NCBI GenBank assembly: GCA_963668325.1
Contig: OY764222.1
Coordinates: 1,984,001-2,048,000 of the forward strand
Reading direction: 5' to 3'
Length of the DNA stretch: 64,000 nucleotides
Origin: MPNP01 sp963668325
Lineage (GTDB): Bacteria; Pseudomonadota; Alphaproteobacteria; Rhodobacterales; Rhodobacteraceae
Within the stretch, counting starts at the first letter, position 1; each line of letters starts with the position of its first letter. This document shows, piece by piece, positions 16,804 to 25,352 of the stretch. A program made the position numbers and the translations under genes. Under the pieces are notes generated by a model that ran no database searches, was not told the origin of the DNA, and worked only from the letters and a program-made list of their open reading frames with translations.

Positions 16804-18288
16804 ATGGGACTATCAGCCCTGACAATATCTGAGGCTAGTGCTCTTTTAAAAAAAGGGGAAATTACTTCAGTTGAGTTATCACAATCCTGTTTGAATGAAA
16901 TTGAAACTTCCCAGAAGTTAAATGCCTTCAGCTGGTTTGATGCTAATCTCGTTATCGACCAAGCCAAAGCAGCTGATAAAAAAATCACCAATGGCAATAA
17001 TTCTCCTCTTTGTGGTATCCCCATTGGGATAAAAGATCTCTTTTGTGTTAAGGGAAGTCCAACCCAGGCAGCATCAAAAATTTTACAAGGGTTTAGGCCA
17101 GAGTACGAATCTACCGTAACACAAAAACTTAAGGATGCAGGTTCAGTATTTCTCGGTAAGCTCAATATGGATGAATTTGCCATGGGTTCTTCGACGGAGA
17201 ATACGGTTTATAACCCGGTAGCTAGCCCTTGGCGTATAAAAGATTCTGATAAACCCTTAACAGCAGGAGGATCATCTGGCGGTTCCGCAGCGGCTGTAGC
17301 TGCCGATCTTTGTCTGGGGGCTTTGGGAACGGATACTGGCGGATCAATCAGGCAACCTGCTGCGTTTACGGGTATTGTGGGTATGAAACCCACTTACGGC
17401 AGGTGTTCCCGGTGGGGAATTGTTGCCTTTGCCTCTTCACTAGACCAGGCTGGACCTTTTGCCCGATCGGTAAAGGATGTCGCATTGATCCTGGAAGTTA
17501 TAGCCGGTTATGACCCAAAGGATTCAACCAGTTATGATGGGGCTGTCCCCCAATATAGTAGTTTTCTCACAGGTGATATTCGTGGCAAGAAGATCGGAAT
17601 TCCAAAAGAATACCGGTTGGAAGGGATGCCTGAAGAAATCCTAGCTATTTGGGAAGAAGGAAAAGCGATACTTAAAGATGCCGGTGCAACAATTGTTGAT
17701 ATTTCATTGCCTCACACGAAATATGCATTACCTACTTATTATGTAATTGCACCAGCCGAAGCATCTTCAAATCTGGCTAGATATGATGGTGTCAGGTATG
17801 GCTACAGGGCTTCAATGGATGCCAATACCAATATTGTGGATATGTACAAAAGGACCCGGGGAGAGGGTTTTGGACCCGAAGTGAAAAGACGCGTTATGAT
17901 AGGAACCTATGTTCTCTCGCAAGGATTTTACGAGGCTTATTATTTGAGAGCTCAAAAAATCAGAACATTAATAAAAAAGGATTTTGAAGATGTGTTTAGT
18001 TTGGGTGTGGATGCAATTTTAACTCCAACAACACCCAGTTCAGCCTTTGCCCTAGGGGAAATCGGTGATGATGACCCGATTAAAATGTATCTTAACGACG
18101 TGTTTACGGTAACGGTTAATTTGGCTGGCCTTCCTGGTATTTCTGTTCCGGCCCGGTTAGATTCCAAGGGTCTTCCTCTCGGCTTGCAATTAATAGGTAA
18201 ACCATGGGGCGAAGGGGACCTCTTGAACCTTGCCCAATCAATTGAAAGCAATGTTCAATTTAATTTCAAACCTCAAAGATGGTGGTAA
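16804..18288 (+). CDS. gatA: Aspartyl/glutamyl-tRNA amidotransferase subunit A
   Basis: The glutaminase subunit (494 residues) of GatCAB, an amidase-signature enzyme that releases ammonia from glutamine. The Ser-cisSer-Lys triad is visible: Lys in GIPIGIKDLFC, and the Ser residues in AGGSSGGSAAAVAADLCLGA and DTGGSIRQPAAFTG. The C-terminal LAGLPGISVPARLD and GLPLGLQLIG are also conserved. Length is normal. The next gene is a lipoprotein rather than gatB. Confidence 0.97.
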   Translation: MGLSALTISEASALLKKGEITSVELSQSCLNEIETSQKLNAFSWFDANLVIDQAKAADKKITNGNNSPLCGIPIGIKDLFCVKGSPTQAASKILQGFRPEYESTVTQKLKDAGSVFLGKLNMDEFAMGSSTENTVYNPVASPWRIKDSDKPLTAGGSSGGSAAAVAADLCLGALGTDTGGSIRQPAAFTGIVGMKPTYGRCSRWGIVAFASSLDQAGPFARSVKDVALILEVIAGYDPKDSTSYDGAVPQYSSFLTGDIRGKKIGIPKEYRLEGMPEEILAIWEEGKAILKDAGATIVDISLPHTKYALPTYYVIAPAEASSNLARYDGVRYGYRASMDANTNIVDMYKRTRGEGFGPEVKRRVMIGTYVLSQGFYEAYYLRAQKIRTLIKKDFEDVFSLGVDAILTPTTPSSAFALGEIGDDDPIKMYLNDVFTVTVNLAGLPGISVPARLDSKGLPLGLQLIGKPWGEGDLLNLAQSIESNVQFNFKPQRWW

Positions 18289-18304
18289 TTTGGAGAATTA
18301 ACTC

Positions 18305-19174
18305 ATGAATGGTTTCAACATAAAGTTTTTTGCCATAGTTTCTTTAACCTTGTTACTAATTTCTTGTACGGAAGAACTGCCACTAGAAGATTCTCCGGCA
18401 GAACAAGTTCAAGCACCAATCGTCCCAACAGATGAGTTAAATGAGGAGCCGACTTCAGAAGAAATTTCGCAACAGATTGTCAATGAAATTGAACAAGTTC
18501 TGAAGCCCGAGGATCAGGAAGAATCTACAGTAACTGTTCCGGTGGATCCAGTTGAGACAGAGGAAACCGAATTAACAGAAGTTTCTGATGCCATTGTGGA
18601 TGAGGGTGCTACATCCGAAGCAACCCGCAATGAAGATACAGATGTCTCTGATACAGTACCTGAAGCACAGGAAACAGAGGTGGCTACAACTGAGAGCGAT
18701 GTTGAGGAGCAATCGGATACAGAACAACCAACAGGTACTGTCGAGGTTAAACTTACCCCAGAGCCAAGAGAGTTTGATGAATTTGGTCGAAGCGTTTCCG
18801 ACGAGCAGGATTTTGCCGCTGTAGCACAACGGGAAACGATTGAATCCGACAGTCAGAGGATTAAGGAGATTGAGGAAAAGCTAGTGATTTATGATCCTAT
18901 AGATCATCCTGACAAAGAAGGTCAGACCGACGTTGTATCATTTGCCTTAAATACCAAGCATACCCCTGGAACCGTATTGTTTCGAAGAAATACTCTGTTT
19001 TTCAATCGTGATAAATACTTGGAAAGATGTGAGTCTTATATTGACAGTGAAGCGGCTCAACAGGCATTTCTTGATGCTGGCGGACCCGAGGTTGACGATT
19101 TGAATTTAGACCCGGACGGAGATGGATTTGCCTGCTCCTGGAATCCAGAAAAATATCGTCTCGTTCTGCAATGA
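18305..19174 (+). CDS. Acidic lipoprotein with a C-terminal excalibur-like calcium-binding motif
   Basis: A 289-residue protein with a lipoprotein signal peptide; the lipobox is LLISC, with Cys about residue 22. Residues ~25-150 are a low-complexity stretch rich in Glu, Thr, Val and Asp, likely an extended spacer. The C-terminus has CESYIDSEAAQQAFLDAGGP, then DLNLDPDGDGFACSW, matching the excalibur pattern of paired Cys around a DxDxDG loop. It is presumably envelope-anchored and calcium-binding. Its stop overlaps the start of the following amidase gene (ATGA), so they probably act together at the cell wall. Confidence 0.75.
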   Translation: MNGFNIKFFAIVSLTLLLISCTEELPLEDSPAEQVQAPIVPTDELNEEPTSEEISQQIVNEIEQVLKPEDQEESTVTVPVDPVETEETELTEVSDAIVDEGATSEATRNEDTDVSDTVPEAQETEVATTESDVEEQSDTEQPTGTVEVKLTPEPREFDEFGRSVSDEQDFAAVAQRETIESDSQRIKEIEEKLVIYDPIDHPDKEGQTDVVSFALNTKHTPGTVLFRRNTLFFNRDKYLERCESYIDSEAAQQAFLDAGGPEVDDLNLDPDGDGFACSWNPEKYRLVLQ

Positions 19175-19872
19175 TTCCCTCCAAGGAAGTTAAACCGGTT
19201 TGGCTTCCTTCTCCAAATTTCAACACCCGAAGGAATAATCTTAAACCCCAATTTATAGTTATTCACTATACAGCTATGGACTCATGTGAGTTGGCTATCG
19301 AACGCTTGCTCTCGCCAGTGCATGAAGTTTCTTGTCATTATTTGATTTCTGAGAAGGGCAAGGTCTATCAGTTGGTCGAAGAGGACATGAGAGCATGGCA
19401 TGCCGGAGCTGGTGAATGGAGGGGACTTGATGATATTAATTCACGGTCGTTAGGTATTGAGCTTGCCAATAAAGGAAATCATCCTTTTTCCCTACCACAA
19501 ATTTACTCCTTGGAGATAATCATATTGCAACTGATGAAAAGATGGGGAATACCACTTCACAACATCATCGGACATTCAGATATGGCTATCGGTAGGAAAT
19601 CTGATCCTGGGCGGAAGTTCGATTGGCGAGGGTTGGCCTTGAATAACCTTGCCATTTGGCCGAAACAGGAGATTTCGGAATCTGTAAACCTTTCCGAATT
19701 CCTATCACTAGCCAAGGATTTCGGCTATGCCCTCCCTGATGAAGCATCCCTGGAAGCTTCAACAATTTCATTGCTAGATTGTTTTAGGGCTCGATTTAGA
19801 CCTTGGGCTACTGGAGAATTGAATGAGTTTGATTTGGGTTGTTTACGAGACCTGGTTAATTCATTAGGGTGA
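19171..19872 (+). CDS. N-acetylmuramoyl-L-alanine amidase (Amidase_2 family)
   Basis: A 233-residue AmiD-type zinc amidase that cuts the bond between MurNAc and L-Ala. The domain begins FIVIHYTAMDSCELAIERL (first zinc His), continues EVSCHYLISEKGKVYQLV and AWHAGAGEWRG, and ends NIIGHSDMAIGRKSDPGRKF with the second His and the DPG motif. A C-terminal peptidoglycan-binding-like helical segment follows. No clear signal peptide is visible, so it may be cytoplasmic recycling (AmpD-like) or exported by other means. It is coupled to the upstream lipoprotein gene. Confidence 0.9.
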   Translation: MIPSKEVKPVWLPSPNFNTRRNNLKPQFIVIHYTAMDSCELAIERLLSPVHEVSCHYLISEKGKVYQLVEEDMRAWHAGAGEWRGLDDINSRSLGIELANKGNHPFSLPQIYSLEIIILQLMKRWGIPLHNIIGHSDMAIGRKSDPGRKFDWRGLALNNLAIWPKQEISESVNLSEFLSLAKDFGYALPDEASLEASTISLLDCFRARFRPWATGELNEFDLGCLRDLVNSLG

Positions 19873-19933
19873 TCTTGGTAGAACTGAAATAAGAAATAAT
19901 TGAAAAAACCTCAATCTAACCTTATTTTTAATC

Positions 19934-20307
19934 AGCGGAAAACCGGATAGCTGCATGATTATTTCATGAGGAAAGTCCGGACTCCACAAAGCATGGTGCC
20001 GGGTAACGCCCGGCTGGGGCAACCCAAGGGACAGCGCCACAGAGAAGAGACCGCCAATTTTGCCTGTTCGGCTTATTGGCAAGGGTGAAACGGAGGTGTA
20101 AGAGACCCCCACGTTTTTGGTAACAAAAATGGTACGGCAAGCCCCACCAGGAGCAATGCCAAGTAGAACTGTAAGCAATTAATGCAGGGGTGCTTTGACC
20201 TTACAGTTAGGGTAGGCAGCTAGAGATGAAGGGTAATCTTTGTTTTAGATGAATGGCTATCAATGAGTGCAAACTCGGAACAGAATCCGGCTTATAGGTT
20301 TTCCGCT
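19934..20307 (+). ncRNA. rnpB: RNase P RNA component, bacterial type A
   Basis: The two universal cores are present: GAGGAAAGTCCGGACTCCAC near 19970 and CAGAATCCGGCTTATAG near 20281. The terminal P1 helix is AGCGGAAAACC (19934) paired with GGTTTTCCGCT (20297-20307), 11 base pairs, which fixes the ends. GCCGGGTAACGCCCGGC forms an internal hairpin and GAAACGGAGGTGTAAGAGAC is the conserved middle region. A T-run follows the 3' end and may act as the terminator. Confidence 0.96.
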
Positions 20308-20329
20308 TTTTAACTGTGTATATGTTGAC

Positions 20330-20348
20330 TAGGTAAATTATTTACCTA
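20330..20348. promoter_or_regulatory. 19-nt palindrome between rnpB and rpmG, possible operator
   Basis: The sequence TAGGTAAATTATTTACCTA is a perfect inverted repeat of 9 bases around a central T. Being A+T-rich and without a following T-run it looks more like a dimeric repressor site than a terminator. It lies 60 bases upstream of the rpmG start codon. Confidence 0.45.
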
Positions 20349-20407
20349 AATCTAATCCTTCTATCTCCAGGATAGAAATTTGATAAATAGGGAAGGATGA
20401 TGTTCTG

Positions 20408-20575
20408 ATGGCCAAGCCAGCAACAATTAAAATTCGACTAAACTCAACCGCTGATACGGGCCATTTTTACGTTACCAAAAAGAATGCTCGTACCATGACA
20501 GAAAAGATGAGGGTAAAGAAGTATGACCCTGTAGCGCGGAAGCATGTGGAATATAAAGAAGGAAAAATTAAGTAA
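20408..20575 (+). CDS. rpmG: 50S ribosomal protein L33
   Basis: A 55-residue protein: MAKPATIKIRLNSTADTGHF, then YVTKKNARTMTEKMRVKKYD and a basic C-terminus. This is the Cys-free form, without the CxxC zinc pairs, so zinc independent. ATG 20408 is preceded by GGGAAGGATGA. It is transcribed from the region after rnpB, possibly under control of the palindrome at 20330. Confidence 0.96.
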   Translation: MAKPATIKIRLNSTADTGHFYVTKKNARTMTEKMRVKKYDPVARKHVEYKEGKIK

Positions 20576-20779
20576 CCTCATCCCTTACTTATCCCTTTAG
20601 AATATTCCCCCTCAATATCTCTGACCAGAATTAACAAGCCTTTGTAAATTTATACACAGACCATACTGTACTGTGATCAAATTTACTTTGGGAATAGGTC
20701 GCTTCTCAAATCAAGAGAATTTCAACCTCTTATCTCAGTACTTCCAACATTGTCCAGGAGAAACATGGCGTCATGTATG

Positions 20780-21178
20780 TTAGGACGATAATTTAATATC
20801 TTGACTTAAAACAAGCCGGTTCTTGAACCATTCAGCGAGTTCCTCGAAACTTGTTTTCCCAATGGCGACATTAACGATAATAGCTGCAACCTCTTTGTTA
20901 CTTTCATTGAGTTTATAACCACTTTTATTTACTAACAACTCCACTAATAAGAGTGCTGTACGCTTGTTCCCATCTACGAAACCGTGATTTGAAACTATGG
21001 CGTGTACAAGTGCCGCAGCCTTCCAATGTATATCAGGAAAATACCCATTGTATGGACGATTAAGTGCCGACCTTAAAGCGTTTTCATTTAAGATCCCAGG
21101 TGCCCCTCCAAATTGAAGTGCTTTATCATGACCCCTGATAGCGTCTTCCCAAGTGACGCGATACTGCTGACTAACTAT
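20780..21178 (-). CDS. Fic/Doc-family toxin, start codon unclear
   Basis: A 132-codon frame on the minus strand with the Fic core NHGFVDGNKRTALLLVELL (HxFxDGNKR, complete). The N-terminal YRVTWEDAIRGHDKALQFGG is typical of death-on-curing (Doc) proteins, which phosphorylate EF-Tu in phage P1. No ATG, GTG or TTG lies in frame before the core; the best position is ATA 21178, 8 bases inside the end of the antitoxin gene, or else the start has been lost. It may be translated by coupling or may be inactive. Confidence 0.75.
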   Translation of the reverse strand: MVSQQYRVTWEDAIRGHDKALQFGGAPGILNENALRSALNRPYNGYFPDIHWKAAALVHAIVSNHGFVDGNKRTALLLVELLVNKSGYKLNESNKEVAAIIVNVAIGKTSFEELAEWFKNRLVLSQDIKLSS

Positions 21179-21365
21179 TGGCCAGAATCTCCAAGGCAGT
21201 TTTACGCCTCACCGCTATCTCATCAATAATTTCTGCAGATGTCCTTGATGAAATAGTTCCTGCCTTGTTACACTGATTTTTCGTTTCTTTAGCTGGCTTC
21301 ATAACTTTGCCCCTGGTATTGGGTCGTTTTTGGCCTTGCTCCTCATGATGGCGTAGGTTTTCCAT
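21171..21365 (-). CDS. Probable antitoxin of the Fic/Doc pair
   Basis: A 64-residue frame beginning at ATG 21365 (TTG 21371 adds two residues) and overlapping the toxin frame by 8 bases. The N-terminal half is charged and probably disordered; the C-terminal SSRTSAEIIDEIAVRRKTAL is a helix like the inhibitory helix of such antitoxins. No sure family match, so the role rests on gene order and size. Confidence 0.55.
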   Translation of the reverse strand: MENLRHHEEQGQKRPNTRGKVMKPAKETKNQCNKAGTISSRTSAEIIDEIAVRRKTALEILANS

Positions 21366-21521
21366 TTCCAATATTCCATGGTTAGTTATAATACGAAATC
21401 TTATTGCTATCCTATATTAGGTAGCCACAATTTCCAAAATTAAAATAAAATAATTAAGGATTCTTAATTATTCGTCTGCCAATTAAGAATTTAATATCCA
21501 ATTTATTGCTGGAAACGTGGA

Positions 21522-22238
21522 TTATTCCCTTTGCCCGAAGAGGTGAAGCAAAAGCAGAAACATATTCAGGAAATTCAGATACAGGCTTAATGATCCCATT
21601 ATTGCAGATTTCTGCAACCAAATCTCGTTGCCTCGTGTGGCATACTGGAGATAATCATTTTTAATCCGTTGGGTATCATAGGCTGTCAGCCCCGCAAATA
21701 TCAAAACACCAAGGACAGAAATTGCAAAACTTAAACCTGGGAGTTGAAAAAACAAATTGACTAATGAAGCAAGAATAATGCCAATCACTCCCATAATCAA
21801 AAATGATCCCCATCCACTAATGTCCTTTTTTGTGGTATAACCCCAAATACTGAGACTTGCAAAAGCAATTGCCGTGACCAGGAAAGTGTGGGCAATTGAA
21901 TAGCCCGTGTAGGCAAGGAAAATGTAAGAAATCGAGAGCCCCATTAAACCTGAAAAGATCCAGAAAGTTGTTTGCGCTGATGATGCAGACATTTTGTTAA
22001 TTCTTGCACTGAGGAGAAAAACTACTCCCAAGGGCGCCAACATAACAACCCACTGCAAAGGTGTTGAATAGATTAGCGTCATCAAAGCTAAACTTTCGCT
22101 GGCCAGGTAGGCAACGGCACCAGTAATCGCCATGGCCCCTGCCATATAGGCATAGACCTTATTCATGTGGGCCCTTAGACCTGCATCTATTTGTGCCTGT
22201 GTTGTACCGACTGGGTTAACAGCTTGAAACCGATCCAT
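21522..22238 (-). CDS. Bax inhibitor-1 / YccA family membrane protein
   Basis: A 238-residue protein with seven membrane segments. It starts MDRFQAVNPVGTTQAQIDAG, followed by HMNKVYAYMAGAMAITGAVA; TAYDTQRIKNDYLQ is the family's C-terminal motif. The family forms pH-sensitive calcium leak channels or modulates FtsH. ATG 22238 has AGAGG 8 bases upstream; earlier in-frame starts lack one. The gene is monocistronic. Confidence 0.93.
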   Translation of the reverse strand: MDRFQAVNPVGTTQAQIDAGLRAHMNKVYAYMAGAMAITGAVAYLASESLALMTLIYSTPLQWVVMLAPLGVVFLLSARINKMSASSAQTTFWIFSGLMGLSISYIFLAYTGYSIAHTFLVTAIAFASLSIWGYTTKKDISGWGSFLIMGVIGIILASLVNLFFQLPGLSFAISVLGVLIFAGLTAYDTQRIKNDYLQYATRGNEIWLQKSAIMGSLSLYLNFLNMFLLLLHLFGQRE

Positions 22239-22395
22239 AATGTTCCTCTTACCAAGTTTACAGATGTAAATTATTAATGAATATTTTGGAATTCCGAAGG
22301 AAAATTTCAAGTACAGAAATGGTTGATGATTCCCCTAATTCTATTGTTTAGTGGAGTTTGGGGTACAATAATCTGTGAAATAAAAGTTAGATGGT

Positions 22396-23367
22396 TCAAT
22401 TTATCTCTGGGATACGAACAACAACCTTGCCAACAGCCTTTCTTGATTTGAGTTTTTCAAGTGCCAAATTGGCGTCCTCAAGTGGAAAAATATCCTTTAC
22501 CAATGGTTTAATTCGACCTTGCTCAAACCAGTCGAGCAATTCCTTTAATCCCTCTTTAACTATATCGGGGCCAAACTTCATATAACCTCCCCAATAGCAG
22601 CCTATAACGGTCAGGTTCTTTACCAGAAGGATATTGGCAGGGATTGATGGTATATCTCCCGAAGCAAAACCGATTGGAATTATTCTTCCCTCTGGGTTGG
22701 TCGCTCTTAAAGCCAACTTAAATAATTCCCCTCCCACAGGATCATATACGACATCGGCTCCTCCCAAGGATTTAACCTTTGCCAACAGATCTTCCGTTCT
22801 GGTATTTACCAAATGATCAGCACCAGAACTTCTGGCTTCCTGAAGCTTATTATCATCACTAGCCGCTGCTATGACCTTTGCCCCCAACAAGTGACCAAGT
22901 TCAACAGCTGTTCTGCCGACCCCTCCTGAAGCTCCCAGAACCAACAGGTTTTCATTTGAAGTTAATTTTGCCCGGTGTGATAAAGCAAGATGGGAAGTGC
23001 CATAGGCTACCAGAAAACCAGCTGCCTCTACATCAGACATGCTTTTGGAAATACTAAGGCAATGGTTTTGGGGCAGGGTGGTATATTCAGCCAAGCCACC
23101 ATAACTTCCAAATCCAACCACCCGGTCTCCAATTTCAAACCCATCGCTATCAGGGCCTAAATCAGAAACAAAACCACAAACCTCCATACCAGGGGTAAAT
23201 GGCAGTTCTGGTCTTTCCTGATACTTGCCTTCACAAATCAGTATATCAGCAAAATTTATTCCGACCGCCTCCACTTTGATTTGTATCTCATTTCTTTGTG
23301 GCAAGGGGATAGGAACATCCACGAGTTCCAACCTTTGACCTAGGTCTTGTAATTGCATTGCCTGCAT
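22396..23367 (-). CDS. NADPH:quinone oxidoreductase-type zinc-independent dehydrogenase (MDR superfamily)
   Basis: A 323-residue medium-chain dehydrogenase/reductase. It has the N-terminal GroES-like domain (VEAVGINFADILICEGKYQE, GMEVCGFVSDLG) and a Rossmann domain with LVLGASGGVGRTAVELGHLL. The catalytic zinc Cys/His set is missing, as in quinone reductases. It probably reduces quinones or enoyl substrates with NADPH. ATG 23367 gives MQAMQLQDLG; ATG 23358 is nearly as good. Tail-to-head with the next minus-strand gene but 66 bases apart. Confidence 0.88.
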   Translation of the reverse strand: MQAMQLQDLGQRLELVDVPIPLPQRNEIQIKVEAVGINFADILICEGKYQERPELPFTPGMEVCGFVSDLGPDSDGFEIGDRVVGFGSYGGLAEYTTLPQNHCLSISKSMSDVEAAGFLVAYGTSHLALSHRAKLTSNENLLVLGASGGVGRTAVELGHLLGAKVIAAASDDNKLQEARSSGADHLVNTRTEDLLAKVKSLGGADVVYDPVGGELFKLALRATNPEGRIIPIGFASGDIPSIPANILLVKNLTVIGCYWGGYMKFGPDIVKEGLKELLDWFEQGRIKPLVKDIFPLEDANLALEKLKSRKAVGKVVVRIPEIN

Positions 23368-23433
23368 AATTCATCCCAAATTTAAAGTTTGAATAAAATA
23401 GAAAATTAAGTTTCCTTAGCCAGTTACCAATTA

Positions 23434-24357
23434 TCAGGCCACAAAGAAGGACAGTATTTTATCTAAAGCCAAGTCCCTATACAGTTTAGATTCCATCAAA
23501 ATTTCATGCTTGGTGTTAGGTATGATTTCAATTGTTGTTGTGTTCCATTTTTGGCAATAAGTAAGAATTTCTTTCACATCAAGTAGTTTTTCATCAGATC
23601 CCAGGATAACTAAAGAAGGTATATCAGGAGGTGATTGGCAAAGCAGGTAATCATTCTCTCTAATGGCTTCTCTTAGCCATCTCCAGGAGGGGCCACCTAC
23701 ATTTAACTCAGGGTGGGTGGTAATTTGGTTTTTCAAGAAAAGAAAAATTTCTGGATCAGATGTAAGGCTATTCTTTTCTGGTGTAGATAAATGCAGATAG
23801 TTTCTTACATCCCCACCCAGTATCAATCGTTTATCAAATCCAAGTGATATGGCTAGAGAAGAGATATATTTTGCAGCCAGCATCCGAAATGTTCCGTTCA
23901 ATTTCCACATCGGTCCTGTGAAGACCGATGATTTGAATACCTGGGTTTGAAGTATCGTTCGCAAACCGATACAACCTCCCATCGAATGGGATAACTGAAA
24001 AAAAGGGTGAGGCAAATCCCAACTATCTGAAGTTTCGATAACTATGTTCAAGTCCTTCTGGTAGTCGGCAAACCTTTCCACATGTCCGATATTCTGGTTT
24101 GACAACAACCTATCGGACAATCCTTGTCCGCGCCAATCATGCATGACGACTGAATAGCCATTTTGATGGAATAAAGTAGCGATGGAACAGTATTTTTCTA
24201 TGTATTCCGTTCTACCAGTAAGAATAAATACCGTTCCCTTATTCCCACCCAACCAAAAGGCCGCTCTGATCCTAATCCTATCCTCGGTTAAAAGCCAAAA
24301 AGCCTGAGCATCACAGGAATCTGAAATTATTTCCTTATAGAGAGGAGCTTGTTCCAT
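23434..24357 (-). CDS. Alpha/beta hydrolase, lysophospholipase-like
   Basis: A 307-residue serine hydrolase. The oxyanion-hole strand is GTVFILTGRTEYIEKY, then VVMHDWRGQGLSDR; the nucleophile elbow is LSHSMGG, with Ser near residue 145; the acid is probably Asp in LVILGSDEKLLD and the base His in IPNTKHEILME. This order fits monoglyceride lipase/PldB-type proteins in Alphaproteobacteria. The substrate is likely a lysophospholipid or monoacylglycerol. It is cytoplasmic by the lack of a signal peptide. Confidence 0.88.
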   Translation of the reverse strand: MEQAPLYKEIISDSCDAQAFWLLTEDRIRIRAAFWLGGNKGTVFILTGRTEYIEKYCSIATLFHQNGYSVVMHDWRGQGLSDRLLSNQNIGHVERFADYQKDLNIVIETSDSWDLPHPFFQLSHSMGGCIGLRTILQTQVFKSSVFTGPMWKLNGTFRMLAAKYISSLAISLGFDKRLILGGDVRNYLHLSTPEKNSLTSDPEIFLFLKNQITTHPELNVGGPSWRWLREAIRENDYLLCQSPPDIPSLVILGSDEKLLDVKEILTYCQKWNTTTIEIIPNTKHEILMESKLYRDLALDKILSFFVA

Positions 24358-24404
24358 GAATTTTGTTTGAGATAATTATCTATTTAGATAGCATTAAACC
24401 TGTG

Positions 24405-24704
24405 TTAGTTCCTGTAACTATTGGCCAGATATTTCCCTAATTGCATTGCTATGGAAAGATCCCCTTTAATTTTCAATTCGCCATTCATGTAAATTGAAGT
24501 TGGGTTTAGACTTCCCCTCAACAGCCCTTTAAATGTATTGACTGAAGCAATTAAGGTACATTCTCGTTCCTCATCACTTACAATAACATCCTTATCCTTG
24601 AAAACAAAACAGCCAATTTCCTTAACCTCAAACTTTACCTTTGGACCAACAGAACCAAGTTCCAATTTTTTTAGTTCCTCAATTATTGCTGCTTTGGTAT
24701 TCAT
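24405..24704 (-). CDS. SCP2 sterol-binding domain protein
   Basis: A 99-residue stand-alone SCP2 domain: a hydrophobic beta sheet (VKFEVKEIGCFVFKDKDVIV), then CTLIASVNTFKGLLRGSLNP and the C-terminal GELKIKGDLSIAMQLGKYL, which is the most conserved part. Such proteins bind fatty acyl or other lipids; lipid transfer in the cytoplasm is the usual guess. It sits upstream of the hydrolase gene on the same strand with a 47-base gap and may be co-transcribed. Confidence 0.9.
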   Translation of the reverse strand: MNTKAAIIEELKKLELGSVGPKVKFEVKEIGCFVFKDKDVIVSDEERECTLIASVNTFKGLLRGSLNPTSIYMNGELKIKGDLSIAMQLGKYLANSYRN

Positions 24705-24765
24705 TGAATAAATCCACGAAATCTGCTAATCATATGATATTTACCCCTTGGCTTAGGAATGCCCA

Positions 24766-25317
24766 ATGAAATTGTCAAAAATTTTGTTTTTGCTTGGGTT
24801 TCTTTCCAGTTTATTTTTCCCTTCCTCAATAATTGGCAATGAAGCTAGAACAAACGAATTATTTGAAGCACTTCAAACCAGCAATTCCCAAGAGACTAAA
24901 ATCATTGAAAGGGAAATTATATCCTTTTGGATGGATTCAGGTTCAGCAGATATAAATAATCTCCTGGGTCAATCAATTGCATATATGAACAGGGGTGATT
25001 ATAACGCTTCACTTAAAATTTTGAATAATATAGTCACAGATTCACCAGGTTTTGCCGAAGGATGGAATATTCGGGCTACCATTCATTATCTCATGTTGGA
25101 TTATGATCTTTCAATTAGTGATATTAATCGAACCTTGGAGCTTAATCCCAAGCATTTTGGTGCTTTGAATGGTTTGGCTATGATTTACGAGAATACCGGC
25201 AAAAAAATCAAGGCATTAGAGGCCTACGAAGCAGTGTATCGACTATCACCGAACAGGTTTGGAATTAGAAGAGCTATAGATAGGTTAAGAAAAGAACTTC
25301 TTGATAATTCAATTTAA
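24766..25317 (+). CDS. Secreted TPR protein
   Basis: A 183-residue protein with a signal peptide (KLSKILFLLGFLSSLFFPSS, cleavage near residue 25) and three TPR-like helix pairs from about residue 60: QSIAYMNRGDYNASLKILNN, NIRATIHYLMLDYDLSISDI and NGLAMIYENTGKKIKALEAY. It is probably a periplasmic scaffold. It is divergent from the SCP2 gene and lies 35 bases before the helicase gene, so it may share a transcript with it. Confidence 0.85.
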   Translation: MKLSKILFLLGFLSSLFFPSSIIGNEARTNELFEALQTSNSQETKIIEREIISFWMDSGSADINNLLGQSIAYMNRGDYNASLKILNNIVTDSPGFAEGWNIRATIHYLMLDYDLSISDINRTLELNPKHFGALNGLAMIYENTGKKIKALEAYEAVYRLSPNRFGIRRAIDRLRKELLDNSI

Positions 25318-25352
25318 TCCCTTTTATTATAGCTATCAGCTCTCGGACCTCC

